Below, piece by piece: positions 6,021 to 13,622 of a stretch of DNA of 22,647 nt. The stretch lies in the NCBI GenBank assembly GCA_031431035.1, contig JANPCR010000156.1, positions 1-22,647 of the forward strand, given 5' to 3'. The DNA comes from JANYCG01 sp031431035 (lineage in GTDB: Bacteria > Pseudomonadota > Gammaproteobacteria > Burkholderiales > Burkholderiaceae_C). A program made the translations under genes and the position numbers. The notes below the pieces were generated by a model. The model was not told the origin of the DNA. It worked only from the letters and a program-made list of their open reading frames with translations, and made no database searches. Positions within the stretch are counted from its first letter, which is position 1. Every line of letters starts with the position of its first letter.

Positions 6021-7155
6021 ACACGATGGCAAAGTTCTCGGTGCCCGCACTCAAATCCTGCGACTTGCCCCGGTGGCTGTTGAGTTTGATTTGCAAGCGC
6101 AGGTCGTTCAATGAATCGGCATTGCGCAAGGCGTCTTCATAGCTGATGACGTTGTTTTCATAGGCGTCAAACAGCGCCTGGTCAAAGGTTTGCATGCCCA
6201 GGTTGCGGCTTTTCTTCATGATTTCTTTGATTTCAGAGACTTCGCCCTTAAAAATCAAATCAGAAATGAGCGGGGTGTTGAGCAATATTTCAACAGCAGC
6301 CGCACGGCCTTTGCCGTCTTGTTTAGGGATGAGGCGCTGCGACACCAAGGCTTTGAGGTTCAGCGACAAGTCCATCAGCAGCTGCGAGCGGCGTTCTTCC
6401 GGAAAGAAGTTGATGATGCGATCCAGCGCCTGGTTGGCGCTATTGGCATGCAGGGTGGCCAGACACAGGTGGCCGGTTTCGGCAAATGCCACGGCGTGTT
6501 CCATGGTTTCGCGGTCGCGGATTTCGCCCATCAAAATCACGTCGGGTGCTTGGCGCAGCGTGTTTTTCAGGGCGATTTCCCAACTGTCGGTGTCCAGGCC
6601 CACTTCGCGCTGCGTCACGACACAGTTTTTGTGGGCGTGCACAAATTCAACCGGATCTTCAATGGTGATGATGTGGCCAAAAGACTGGTCGTTGCGCCAG
6701 TCCACCATGGCCGCCAAGGTGGTCGATTTGCCCGAACCCGTGGCCCCCACCATGATGCAAAGCCCGCGTTTGGACATCACCACTTCTTTGAGCACCTGGG
6801 GCACGCCAAGTCCGTCAATCGTGGGCAAAATTGCCGGAATCACCCGCATCACCATGCCGACCTTGCCTTGCTGCACAAACGCGTTGACGCGAAAACGCCC
6901 CACGCCGGGCGGTGAAATAGCGAAATTGCATTCTTTGGTGCGCTCAAATTCAGCCACCTGCTTGTCGTTCATAACCGAACGCGCAAGCGCCAGTGTGTGC
7001 GCTGAATTGAGCGGCTGGGGCGACACTTTGGTCACCTTGCCGTCCACCTTGATGGCGGGCGGAAAGTCGCTGGTGATGAACAAGTCGCTGCCCGTGCGGC
7101 TGACCATCAGCTTGAGCAGATCGTTGATGAATTTAGTGGCCTGGTCGCGTTCCAT
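6019..7155 (-). CDS. pilU: Type IV pilus retraction ATPase, PilU
   Basis: A 378-residue hexameric ATPase of the PilT/PilU family that works with PilT in pilus retraction and twitching. The N-terminal PAS-like domain spans about 1-100. The Walker A motif GATGSGKS is at 137-144, followed by the Asp box (DPVEFVH), Walker B (LMGEIRDRE) and His box (GHLCLATLHA). The C-terminal part is long, as in PilU rather than PilT. The ATG at 7155 has GGAG upstream with a long spacer. It follows the cyclic-nucleotide-binding gene and pilT on the same strand and probably forms an operon with them. The stop codon lies inside the inverted-end element. Confidence 0.95.
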   Translation of the reverse strand: MERDQATKFINDLLKLMVSRTGSDLFITSDFPPAIKVDGKVTKVSPQPLNSAHTLALARSVMNDKQVAEFERTKECNFAISPPGVGRFRVNAFVQQGKVGMVMRVIPAILPTIDGLGVPQVLKEVVMSKRGLCIMVGATGSGKSTTLAAMVDWRNDQSFGHIITIEDPVEFVHAHKNCVVTQREVGLDTDSWEIALKNTLRQAPDVILMGEIRDRETMEHAVAFAETGHLCLATLHANSANQALDRIINFFPEERRSQLLMDLSLNLKALVSQRLIPKQDGKGRAAAVEILLNTPLISDLIFKGEVSEIKEIMKKSRNLGMQTFDQALFDAYENNVISYEDALRNADSLNDLRLQIKLNSHRGKSQDLSAGTENFAIV

Positions 7156-7205
7156 GAGAAGTTGTACTCCGTCAATTCAGGTTAGGGTGGCGCTTGCACG
7201 GGGCG

Positions 7206-7919
7206 TCAAGGGGCCGCGGGCTTGGGGGAATCAGGCTTCAGGTCGGCCACGGGCTGTGCGGGGGCCGCCTTGGCGCTGGTGTCGCTCAAGCGGGCGCTGA
7301 CCACGCGCAGGCGTAATGACAGTTTGCGGGCCAACAGCGCAATCAAATTGGCTGCCAAGGGGGGGTTGGCCGTCATCATTTCGTCCATGCCCTCGGCGCC
7401 CAACACAGCAACCTCACATTCGGTCAAACTGGTGCAGGTTGAAAACCGGATGCCACTGTCCAACAGCGACATTTCGCCCAAAATTTCGCCCGGATGGGTT
7501 TCTGCCAAGCGCAGTCGCTCGCCCCAGGGTTGCACCCGATCCACGGCGATGGTGCCCGACAACAGCACCACCATGAAGTTGCCGTACTCGTCTTGGCGAA
7601 TGACGTCACGGTTGGGTTGAATCACGGCAAAGTCAAAAAATTGCTTCAATCCGCTGATGGCGGCAGCGTCCAGGTGGCTCATGAACTTGTCTGAGCTCCA
7701 GACCTTTTGCAACAGGGAGATGCCCCGATCTGACGTCAAACGCCTCGCGTCCACCTCGACCGCGCGAGCCTCCCATGGCACCAGCAAGGTCGGGTCCACG
7801 CCAAAGCCTGCAAACGCCGTGCTGAACAGCACCGATTCCGAGACGCCATCGCCGCCACCGTCGCCGTCACTGGGGTCCTGTGGCTCTGACGCGCCTCGGC
7901 TGCCAAATATGCCAGTCAT
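7206..7919 (-). CDS. Cyclic-nucleotide-binding-domain protein between pilT and pilU
   Basis: This 237-residue protein has a disordered Asp/Gly-rich start (11-28), a Crp-type beta-barrel at about 85-200, and an Ala/Pro/Lys tail. The phosphate-binding cassette region reads PGEILGEMSLLDSG at 143-156 followed by Arg158; the usual small residue after the Arg is Phe, so cAMP binding is not assured and c-di-GMP or no ligand is possible. There is no helix-turn-helix or other output domain, so it is not a Crp-type regulator. I chose ATG 7919 because GGAG lies eight bases upstream and longer versions run into pilT. The setting between two retraction ATPases suggests it tunes retraction by binding a second messenger; that is inference. 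Confidence 0.85.
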   Translation of the reverse strand: MTGIFGSRGASEPQDPSDGDGGGDGVSESVLFSTAFAGFGVDPTLLVPWEARAVEVDARRLTSDRGISLLQKVWSSDKFMSHLDAAAISGLKQFFDFAVIQPNRDVIRQDEYGNFMVVLLSGTIAVDRVQPWGERLRLAETHPGEILGEMSLLDSGIRFSTCTSLTECEVAVLGAEGMDEMMTANPPLAANLIALLARKLSLRLRVVSARLSDTSAKAAPAQPVADLKPDSPKPAAP

Positions 7920-7956
7920 TTCAAAGTCTCCAAGTTGGGTCGAATCAAAGTGCTCA

Positions 7957-9000
7957 TCATCCTGGGAAGTTTTCTGGAATTTTCGCTTTAGACCGCGCCT
8001 CGGCCGGGCTGATGACATTGCGCTTCACCAAATCGGTCAGGTTTTGGTCTAGCGTTTGCATGCCCACGCTGTTGCCAGTTTGAATGCTTGAGTACATTTG
8101 CGCCACTTTGGCTTCGCGGATCAAATTGCGAATGGCACTGGTGCCCAGCATGATTTCGTGCGCAGCCACGCGGCCCTGGCCGTCTTTGGTTTTGCAAAGG
8201 GTTTGCGAGATCACCGCCTGCAGCGACTCGGACAGCATGGCGCGAACCATTTCTTTTTCGTCCGCCGGAAATACGTCAATGATGCGGTCGATGGTTTTGG
8301 CGGCACTGGAGGTGTGCAGCGTGCCAAACACCAAATGGCCGGTTTCAGCCGCTGTCATGGCCAGGCGAATGGTTTCCAGGTCGCGCATTTCGCCAACCAA
8401 AATACAGTCCGGGTCTTCGCGCAGGGCAGAGCGCAAAGCGGCTGAAAAGCTCAAGGTGTGGGGCCCCACTTCGCGCTGGTTGACCAGGCACTTTTTAGAT
8501 TCGTGAACGAATTCAATCGGGTCCTCCACTGTCAGAATGTGGCCGAATTCGGTTTCATTCAAGTAGTTGACCATGGCCGCCAGGGTGGTTGACTTGCCCG
8601 AACCCGTGGGGCCGGTCACCAGCACCATGCCGCGCGGCTTCAGCGCCAAATCGGCAAAAATTTTGGGCGCGTTGAGCTGCTCAAGTGACAAAATTTTGCT
8701 GGGAATGGTTCGAAACACCGCGCCCGCGCCGCGTTCCTGGTTGAAGGCGTTGACCCGAAACCGCGCCAGACCTTCAATTTCGAATGAAAAGTCGATCTCT
8801 AAAAACTCTTCGTAATTTTTGCGCTGCGTGTCGTTCATGATGTCGTACACCATGGCGTGAACGGCTTTGTGGTCCAGCGCTTCAACGTTGATGCGCCGCA
8901 CGTCGCCATGCACGCGAATCATGGGGGGCAAACCAGCCGACAAATGCAAGTCAGAGGCTTTGTTTTTGACGCTGAACGCGAGTAATTGGGTGATGTCCAC
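7957..9000 (-). CDS. pilT: Type IV pilus retraction ATPase, PilT
   Basis: A 347-residue retraction motor of type IV pili. The start is GTG at 9000 (MDITQLLAFS), with AGGA six bases upstream. The N-terminal domain (about 1-100) includes the conserved ASDLHLSAG. Walker A GPTGSGKS is at 130-137, followed by the Asp box DPIEFVH, Walker B LVGEMRD and His box GHLVFGTLHTSSA. The C-terminal end has AIRNLIREAKVAQMYS, with the AIRNLIRE motif needed for retraction in characterised PilT proteins. It is divergent from yggS with a 36-bp gap, the common proteobacterial arrangement, and begins the pilT - cNMP - pilU set. Confidence 0.97.
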   Translation of the reverse strand: MDITQLLAFSVKNKASDLHLSAGLPPMIRVHGDVRRINVEALDHKAVHAMVYDIMNDTQRKNYEEFLEIDFSFEIEGLARFRVNAFNQERGAGAVFRTIPSKILSLEQLNAPKIFADLALKPRGMVLVTGPTGSGKSTTLAAMVNYLNETEFGHILTVEDPIEFVHESKKCLVNQREVGPHTLSFSAALRSALREDPDCILVGEMRDLETIRLAMTAAETGHLVFGTLHTSSAAKTIDRIIDVFPADEKEMVRAMLSESLQAVISQTLCKTKDGQGRVAAHEIMLGTSAIRNLIREAKVAQMYSSIQTGNSVGMQTLDQNLTDLVKRNVISPAEARSKAKIPENFPG

Positions 9001-9036
9001 AGAAGTCCTCTAGGGTTTGATATTCTTTGCGGCATT

Positions 9037-9756
9037 ATGACCATGATTTCCGACAATCTCCAGCAGGTTCACGACCGCATCCGGGCCGCCTGCCACCAAG
9101 CGGGGCGGCCTGAGGAAGAAGTCACGCTTTTGGCGGTGTCCAAGACCTTTGGCGCGGATGCCGTGCAACAGGCTTTTGGCGCGGGGCAAAGGGTGTTTGG
9201 CGAGAACTACATTCAGGAGGCGGTTGAGAAAATCACCGCCTTGCGCCATTTGCCGATTGAATGGCATTGCATTGGCCCCGTGCAAAGCAACAAAACCCGG
9301 GTGGTGGCCGCGCATTTTGACTGGGTTCACAGCGTGGATCGGCTCAAAATAGCAGAGCGCTTGAGCGAGCAGCGCCCATTGCATTTGCCGCCCTTGCAAA
9401 TTTGCATTCAGGTGAATGTGGACGCAGGGGCCAACAAGTCCGGGGTGGACGCGACTGAAGCGCTGGCGCTGGCGCAGGCAGTGGTGGAACTGCCCCGGCT
9501 GCAACTGCGCGGCATCATGTGCATTCCGGAATTTACTCCTAATTTAATAGCACAAAGTGACCTATTTACGAGAGCTAGAGGCATATTTGAACAAATAAAT
9601 GAGGTTTTGACAGCAAGATACGAAAAAAATAACTCCCAGGTTCTTTTTTCGCTCAATACCATGTCCATGGGCATGACGGCTGATTTGGAAGCCGCAATTG
9701 CCTCTGGCAGCACGTTGGTGCGCGTGGGCACGGCTATTTTTGGGACGCGGGCCTAG
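9037..9756 (+). CDS. yggS: YggS/PLPBP pyridoxal-phosphate homeostasis protein with repeat-derived segment
   Basis: A 239-residue PLP-binding protein of the YggS/PROSC family, which keeps free pyridoxal phosphate and amino-acid pools in balance. Lys36 in LLAVSKTF is the PLP-binding residue; FGENYIQEA, WHCIGPVQSNK, VNVDAGANKSGV and MSMGMTADLEAAI are family motifs. The ATG at 9037 (MTMISDNLQQ) gives the family length; a second ATG at 9043 is possible. The stretch 9533-9655 is sharply AT-rich, uses the rare codons AGA (three) and ATA (three), and matches the composite repeat found at 962-1090, including a hairpin at 9621-9651. This part lies between the family motifs IPE and SMGM and is about eight residues longer than I expect. 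The frame is kept and all motifs remain, so the protein is probably active. Confidence 0.93.
   Translation: MTMISDNLQQVHDRIRAACHQAGRPEEEVTLLAVSKTFGADAVQQAFGAGQRVFGENYIQEAVEKITALRHLPIEWHCIGPVQSNKTRVVAAHFDWVHSVDRLKIAERLSEQRPLHLPPLQICIQVNVDAGANKSGVDATEALALAQAVVELPRLQLRGIMCIPEFTPNLIAQSDLFTRARGIFEQINEVLTARYEKNNSQVLFSLNTMSMGMTADLEAAIASGSTLVRVGTAIFGTRA
9533..9651 (+). repeat. Composite dispersed repeat, copy C, inside yggS
   Basis: The segment aligns without gaps with the core at 962-1019: ATAGCA and CGAGAGCTAGAGGCATATTT fall at the same spacing, the latter 18 of 20 identical to copy A. At 9621-9651 an imperfect hairpin (CGAAAAAAATAAC, loop of 6, GTTCTTTTTTCG) takes the place of the palindrome. The first half of the core is more diverged than in copies A and B, so the relation rests mainly on the 20-bp end, the spacing, the hairpin and the composition. 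Confidence 0.6.
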
Positions 9757-9880
9757 CAGGGCCGAGCAGGGCCTGGTAGGTCCTAGTAAAAACCCGCACA
9801 ACTCTGTCCGCCGATATTCTCAAGACGAAACACATTGGCCCAAATGACCGCCTGCCCCCTGTGCAAGAATCATTTGAACC

Positions 9881-12136
9881 ATGCATTTGTTCCCCGTTTT
9901 CAGGCTGATCCTGCGGCTGTGGCTTGTTGCGTTCTGTCTGTTGACGGAACTGTTGCTGCCTGCGCAGGCGGGCACACTGACCCGTGTGCAGTTGCAGCAA
10001 CGCCTTGGCGATTCGGTGCAAGTGGGCGCGCAATTGACGGCCCTGCCGGTGTGGCCAGTTTTTCATCGCAACCAGACGGCAGAAGGCAAAAACGCGCTGT
10101 ACGCCTACGTTTTTGAAACCATCGACATTGAGCCCGTGGCGGGCTACGGTGGCAAACCCATCAATATTTTGGTGGTGATGAACTCGGCGGGCAAGTACCT
10201 GGATGTGGAACTGCTCAGCCACAACGAGCCGATTTTTCAGGAACCATCGCGCAACAAACTGTTGGCTGACTTTGCCGCGCAGTACAAAGACTTGACCGTG
10301 GCGCACCAAATTCAGGTGCTCACGCCCAAAGCCAAACGCGAGTTTGACGACCAAAAGGCGACGCTGCACGGGGTGTCTGCGGGCACCGTGTCAGCCATGG
10401 CGATGGATCGCACGGTGATGGAGGCCGCCGCGCAAGTGGCCTACGCGCGCTTGGGCGAGGTGGCGGTGAACCCGGCCAACGCGGGGGCGAATGGCAAGGG
10501 CGAAGGAAAGGCCAAAGCGCCCGCAAGCCGCGGGCCAGATGACAAATTTGACCGCTTGGGCTTCAACGAACTGGTGGGCGCCAAACTGGTGCAGCCCATG
10601 GGGCGCAGCAACCGCGAAGTGCAGGCCAAGTTCAACGGCACGCCCGCTGAAGGCCAAGACGCCGAGGCCCGCCTGCAGCCCAACAGCCAGGCCTTGGACA
10701 TGATGGTCATGCTGCCCGGCCTGCCGCACGTCGGGCGCAATGTGCTGGACGCCGCGGGCTGGCGTGAAATTCGCGCCCTGCGGGAATCTGGCCGCGGGCT
10801 GATTGCGCTGCTGGATGGCAGCCGCTATCCGGTGGTGGGCAGTGCCGACGCGGCATTGGGCCAAACCGGCCGCCTGGCGCGGCTGGTGGTGCTGCAAGAC
10901 GGCAAACGCTTCGACGTGCAGGCCCTGCCCTACACGCATGGCCTGCGCGTGAGTGGGCAGCGCTCGGGCGTGGGAACGAACGCCGTCATGCGCCTGTTTG
11001 CCACAGACGCACCAGCGCCGGGCGGCACGGGGCTGAACTTGGCCCGGCCCATGACGCTGGAGTTCAACCTGTCTCGTACGAGTGCAGTCCCCGGTCAGCA
11101 GCGGTTTGAGCTGCCGTGGACGCACGCGGTCAATATTCCGGATATCGCCAAATGGCAGCCCGTGAAGGAGACCCCAGGCTGGTGGCGCGTGTGGGAGCAG
11201 CGCCAGGCTGATTTGGTGATTTTGGTGATTGGCCTGGGGCTTTTGGCCGTGGCCCTGGCCTACCAAAAATGGCTGTCGGCCAGCCAAAAACGGTTAACGA
11301 CCTACCGCTTGATTTACCTGGCCTTCACCCTGGTGTTCATCGGCTGGTGGGCGCAGGGGCAACTGACAATCGTCAACATCACCTCGCTGGCCAGCGCATT
11401 GATGGAGGGCCGCAGTGCCGAATTTTTGCTGTCAGACCCCATGGCCATTGTGCTGTGGGCGTTTGTGGGCGTCACGCTGCTGGTGTGGGGGCGAGGCACG
11501 TTTTGCGGCTGGCTGTGCCCCTTTGGAGCGTTGCAAGAGCTGCTGAGTTTTGCCGCCAAAACGCTGCGTATCAAGCCGCAGCAATTTCATCGCAAGGTCG
11601 ACGCGGTGCTTAAAAATTTCAAGTACGGGGTGTTGGCCGCTATTGCCATTGCCGTGGTGGTGGGCGGCCCGTGGGCGGACAAGATGGTGGAAATTGAGCC
11701 CTTCAAGACCTCGATCAGCATGGGTTTTCAGCGTGACTGGCCTTATGTGGCTTGGGCGGTAGCGTGTTTGGCGCTGAGCGTGCTGGTGTTCAGGGGCTAC
11801 TGCCGCTATATCTGCCCGCTGGGTGCGGCGCTGGCCATCATGGGCAAACTGCGGTTTTGGAACTGGGTGCCGCGCCGCGCCGAATGCGGCACGCCCTGCC
11901 AAACCTGTCGTCACGGCTGTGGCTACCAAGCCATCACGCCCGTGGGCAAAATTGATTACGACGAGTGTTTTCAGTGCCTGGACTGCGTGACCGACTACCA
12001 GGATGACCAGCGCTGCCTGCCGCTGATTCGCGAGCGAAAGGCGGGGGCTGCCGTCGCGGGTGCCGCAGCGGACAAGCTGCCGCCCAGGGTCATTCCGATT
12101 CAACCCGTCAACCAACCCGTCAACCAACCCGTTTAA
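9881..12136 (+). CDS. nosR: NosR/NirI-type flavo-iron-sulphur membrane protein
   Basis: A 751-residue NosR-family protein, which passes electrons from the quinol pool towards periplasmic N2O reductase. Residues 1-30 are a signal peptide. A periplasmic FMN-binding domain spans about 85-190, with the flavinylation motif GVSAGTVS and Thr169 as likely attachment site. Membrane segments lie near 445-462, 475-492, 520-537, 583-597 and 622-637, with two CxxxCP motifs (Cys542/Cys546 and Cys641/Cys645). Two ferredoxin-like cysteine groups follow (Cys669, 673, 676, 680 and Cys696, 699, 702, 712). All key cysteines are present. The tail ends in QPVNQPVNQPV from a 12-bp tandem repeat. apbE starts four bases after the stop codon. 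nosZ and nosDFY are not adjacent, so the electron acceptor is open. Confidence 0.92.
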   Translation: MHLFPVFRLILRLWLVAFCLLTELLLPAQAGTLTRVQLQQRLGDSVQVGAQLTALPVWPVFHRNQTAEGKNALYAYVFETIDIEPVAGYGGKPINILVVMNSAGKYLDVELLSHNEPIFQEPSRNKLLADFAAQYKDLTVAHQIQVLTPKAKREFDDQKATLHGVSAGTVSAMAMDRTVMEAAAQVAYARLGEVAVNPANAGANGKGEGKAKAPASRGPDDKFDRLGFNELVGAKLVQPMGRSNREVQAKFNGTPAEGQDAEARLQPNSQALDMMVMLPGLPHVGRNVLDAAGWREIRALRESGRGLIALLDGSRYPVVGSADAALGQTGRLARLVVLQDGKRFDVQALPYTHGLRVSGQRSGVGTNAVMRLFATDAPAPGGTGLNLARPMTLEFNLSRTSAVPGQQRFELPWTHAVNIPDIAKWQPVKETPGWWRVWEQRQADLVILVIGLGLLAVALAYQKWLSASQKRLTTYRLIYLAFTLVFIGWWAQGQLTIVNITSLASALMEGRSAEFLLSDPMAIVLWAFVGVTLLVWGRGTFCGWLCPFGALQELLSFAAKTLRIKPQQFHRKVDAVLKNFKYGVLAAIAIAVVVGGPWADKMVEIEPFKTSISMGFQRDWPYVAWAVACLALSVLVFRGYCRYICPLGAALAIMGKLRFWNWVPRRAECGTPCQTCRHGCGYQAITPVGKIDYDECFQCLDCVTDYQDDQRCLPLIRERKAGAAVAGAAADKLPPRVIPIQPVNQPVNQPV
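12101..12132 (+). repeat. 12-bp tandem repeat in the 3' end of nosR
   Basis: CAACCCGTCAAC is repeated 2.7 times and encodes the Gln-Pro-Val-Asn tail. It keeps the reading frame and could change length by slippage. Confidence 0.85.
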
Positions 12137-12140
12137 GCGC

Positions 12141-13199
12141 ATGACTGATCCTCAATCTGGTCAACATTTCGTGCAAGGTGCCGCCACCCGGCGCCAATGG
12201 CTCAGGCTGTCTTTGGGTTCGGGTGCGGCGCTGGCGGGGTTTCAGGGCAGCGCGGCGGGAGCCAAGGTGGCGGAAATCAACACCCCGCTCAAGCTGCAAT
12301 GGCGTGACCGGGCCATGGTCGGCTTGGGCACCACGCTGTCCTTGCGGGCTGGCCATGCCGAGGCTACCCTAGCCGAGGCGGGGCTGGACGCCGCTGTCAA
12401 CGCGATTCGGCATGTTGAGCGGCAGATGAGCCTGTTCGACCCGCAAAGCGCCATCAGCCAGCTCAACCGCGACGGTGTTTTGCATAACCCACACTCCGAT
12501 TTGGTGAAAATTTTGCTGCTGGCGCAGCGGGTCTCTCAACACAGCCAAGGGGCGTTCGACATCACCGTGCAACCCCTGTGGCTGGCATGGCAAAGGGCGC
12601 AAGCTCAGGGCCGGTTGCCCAGCGCGGCTGAAGTCAAAAGCGCACAGTCCCTGGTGGGCTGGCAGCAGGTCGAGGTGTCTCGCCAGTGCATTCGCTTCAC
12701 GCAGCCCCACATGGCAATCACCTTGAATGGCATTGCGCAGGGCTTTGCGGGCGATTTGGCCAAATCCGCGTTGCAATCCCACGGTGTGGCGCATGCGCTG
12801 ATTGACACGGGGGAATGGTCGGTGTGGGGCCAAAGCCCGCAATCCACACCCTGGGCCTTGGGGGTGGCCGACCCGCGCCATACCGATGCGTTGATCGCCC
12901 GGTTGACCACTGATGGGCGTGCTGTGGCCACGTCAAGCGATGCGCATTACCGCTTTGGCAGTGACGACCTGCACCACCATATTTTCAACCCTAAAACTGG
13001 GTATTCGCCCCGAGCGCTGGCTTCTGTGACAGTGCTGGCCCCCACTTGCGCTTTGGCTGATGCGCTGACCAAAGTCATGTTCATGACCGATGCGGCGCAG
13101 GCCTTGCAGCTCGCAAAGCAATGGCAGGTGGACGTGCTGGTGGTGGAGAAAACCGGGCGCTGGCGGGCCAGTGCAGGGTTGATGGCTCTGGGGGCCTGA
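12141..13199 (+). CDS. apbE: ApbE-family FAD:protein FMN transferase (NosX type)
   Basis: A 352-residue exported flavin transferase that attaches FMN to Thr in periplasmic domains such as that of NosR. A twin-arginine signal lies at about 17-41 (TRRQWLRLSLGSGAALAGF). Family motifs are VERQMSLFDPQSAISQLN, TLNGIAQGFAGD (usually GGIAKGYAVD), HHIFNPKTGYSP and CALADALTKVMF, with the metal-binding Asp region intact. The usual Gly-Gly in the first of the substrate motifs is Asn-Gly, as in several NosX proteins. The ATG at 12141 lies four bases after the nosR stop codon, implying coupled translation, and NosR is the obvious substrate. A perfect 28-bp palindrome follows six bases after the stop codon. 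Confidence 0.92.
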   Translation: MTDPQSGQHFVQGAATRRQWLRLSLGSGAALAGFQGSAAGAKVAEINTPLKLQWRDRAMVGLGTTLSLRAGHAEATLAEAGLDAAVNAIRHVERQMSLFDPQSAISQLNRDGVLHNPHSDLVKILLLAQRVSQHSQGAFDITVQPLWLAWQRAQAQGRLPSAAEVKSAQSLVGWQQVEVSRQCIRFTQPHMAITLNGIAQGFAGDLAKSALQSHGVAHALIDTGEWSVWGQSPQSTPWALGVADPRHTDALIARLTTDGRAVATSSDAHYRFGSDDLHHHIFNPKTGYSPRALASVTVLAPTCALADALTKVMFMTDAAQALQLAKQWQVDVLVVEKTGRWRASAGLMALGA

Positions 13200-13204
13200 G
13201 GAAA

Positions 13205-13232
13205 AAAGTCATATCACCGGTGATATGACTTT
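13205..13232. terminator. 28-bp perfect palindrome, probable bidirectional terminator
   Basis: Two 14-bp arms meet at CACC|GGTG with no spacer; the outer flanks are AAAAAAGTC on the left and GACTTT on the right. Read from the HNH gene (minus strand), the hairpin is followed by six T, a good intrinsic terminator; read from apbE only three T follow. It also forms the palindrome part of composite repeat copy B. Confidence 0.6.
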
Positions 13233-13267
13233 GGTTGCGCAGCGTCGAAATTTGCAAAATATTAACA

Positions 13268-13325
13268 AAATAAGGCTCTAGCTCTCGAATTATATAAATA
13301 GTTTGCTATATAATTTATAGCATAT
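13268..13325 (-). repeat. Composite dispersed repeat, copy B core
   Basis: The reverse complement of this stretch matches the core at 962-1019 at about 47 of 56 positions without gaps, including TTATATAGCAAACTATT and GAGCTAGAG. The palindrome at 13205-13232 follows 41 bp beyond the GCTAGAG block in the same relative direction as in copy A. The 180-bp convergent gap between apbE and the HNH gene holds only these two parts. Confidence 0.8.
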
Positions 13326-13379
13326 CGCCGTTCACGGTATTGGCCTGCGCCACAGCAATTCGGTGTTGCCACCTCAGCA

Positions 13380-13604
13380 CTAAGGCTCAGCCTGCTTGGT
13401 GTGCCGCTGGTTGTTGCACACCCCATGACTGATCGCCAAATTCTCCAAATGACTGCTGCCACCTTGGCTAAGCGGCGTGATGTGCTCCAGTGTGGCGTCA
13501 GCCGGCAGCACGGGCAGGCCGCAAACCCAGCAGGGCACCGAGCCATGCAATTGCCGCGCGACGGTTTTGTAGATTTTGTCGCGGGTGTGGCTCAGGCGGC
13601 TCAT
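13380..13604 (-). CDS. Small HNH-endonuclease-like protein
   Basis: A 74-residue protein with CWVC at 25-28 (a possible zinc knuckle with Cys63), Glu-His-Ile at 40-42, ENLAISH at 54-60 and CNNQRH at 63-68, matching the order of the HNH nuclease motif. The whole protein is hardly more than the domain. The ATG at 13604 has no recognisable ribosome-binding site, but it is the only full-length start. Small HNH proteins of this kind occur in bacteria as stand-alone genes, in phages and beside restriction or toxin systems; no partner is visible here. It lies on the same strand as, and 18 bp downstream of, the YvlD/holin-like gene. Confidence 0.7.
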   Translation of the reverse strand: MSRLSHTRDKIYKTVARQLHGSVPCWVCGLPVLPADATLEHITPLSQGGSSHLENLAISHGVCNNQRHTKQAEP

Positions 13605-13622
13605 TCGGAAGGAGACATGAAA

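Noticed and set aside
9757..9880. FNR/NNR-type box upstream of nosR
   Set aside because: TTGGCCCAA and TTTGAACC were inspected, but neither fits TTGAT-N4-ATCAA spacing, so no oxygen- or NO-regulator site is claimed.
13262..13546. 94-codon minus-strand frame overlapping the HNH gene
   Set aside because: It overlaps the recognisable HNH protein in another frame, continues into the composite repeat, and is Cys/Arg-rich as expected for a shadow frame.
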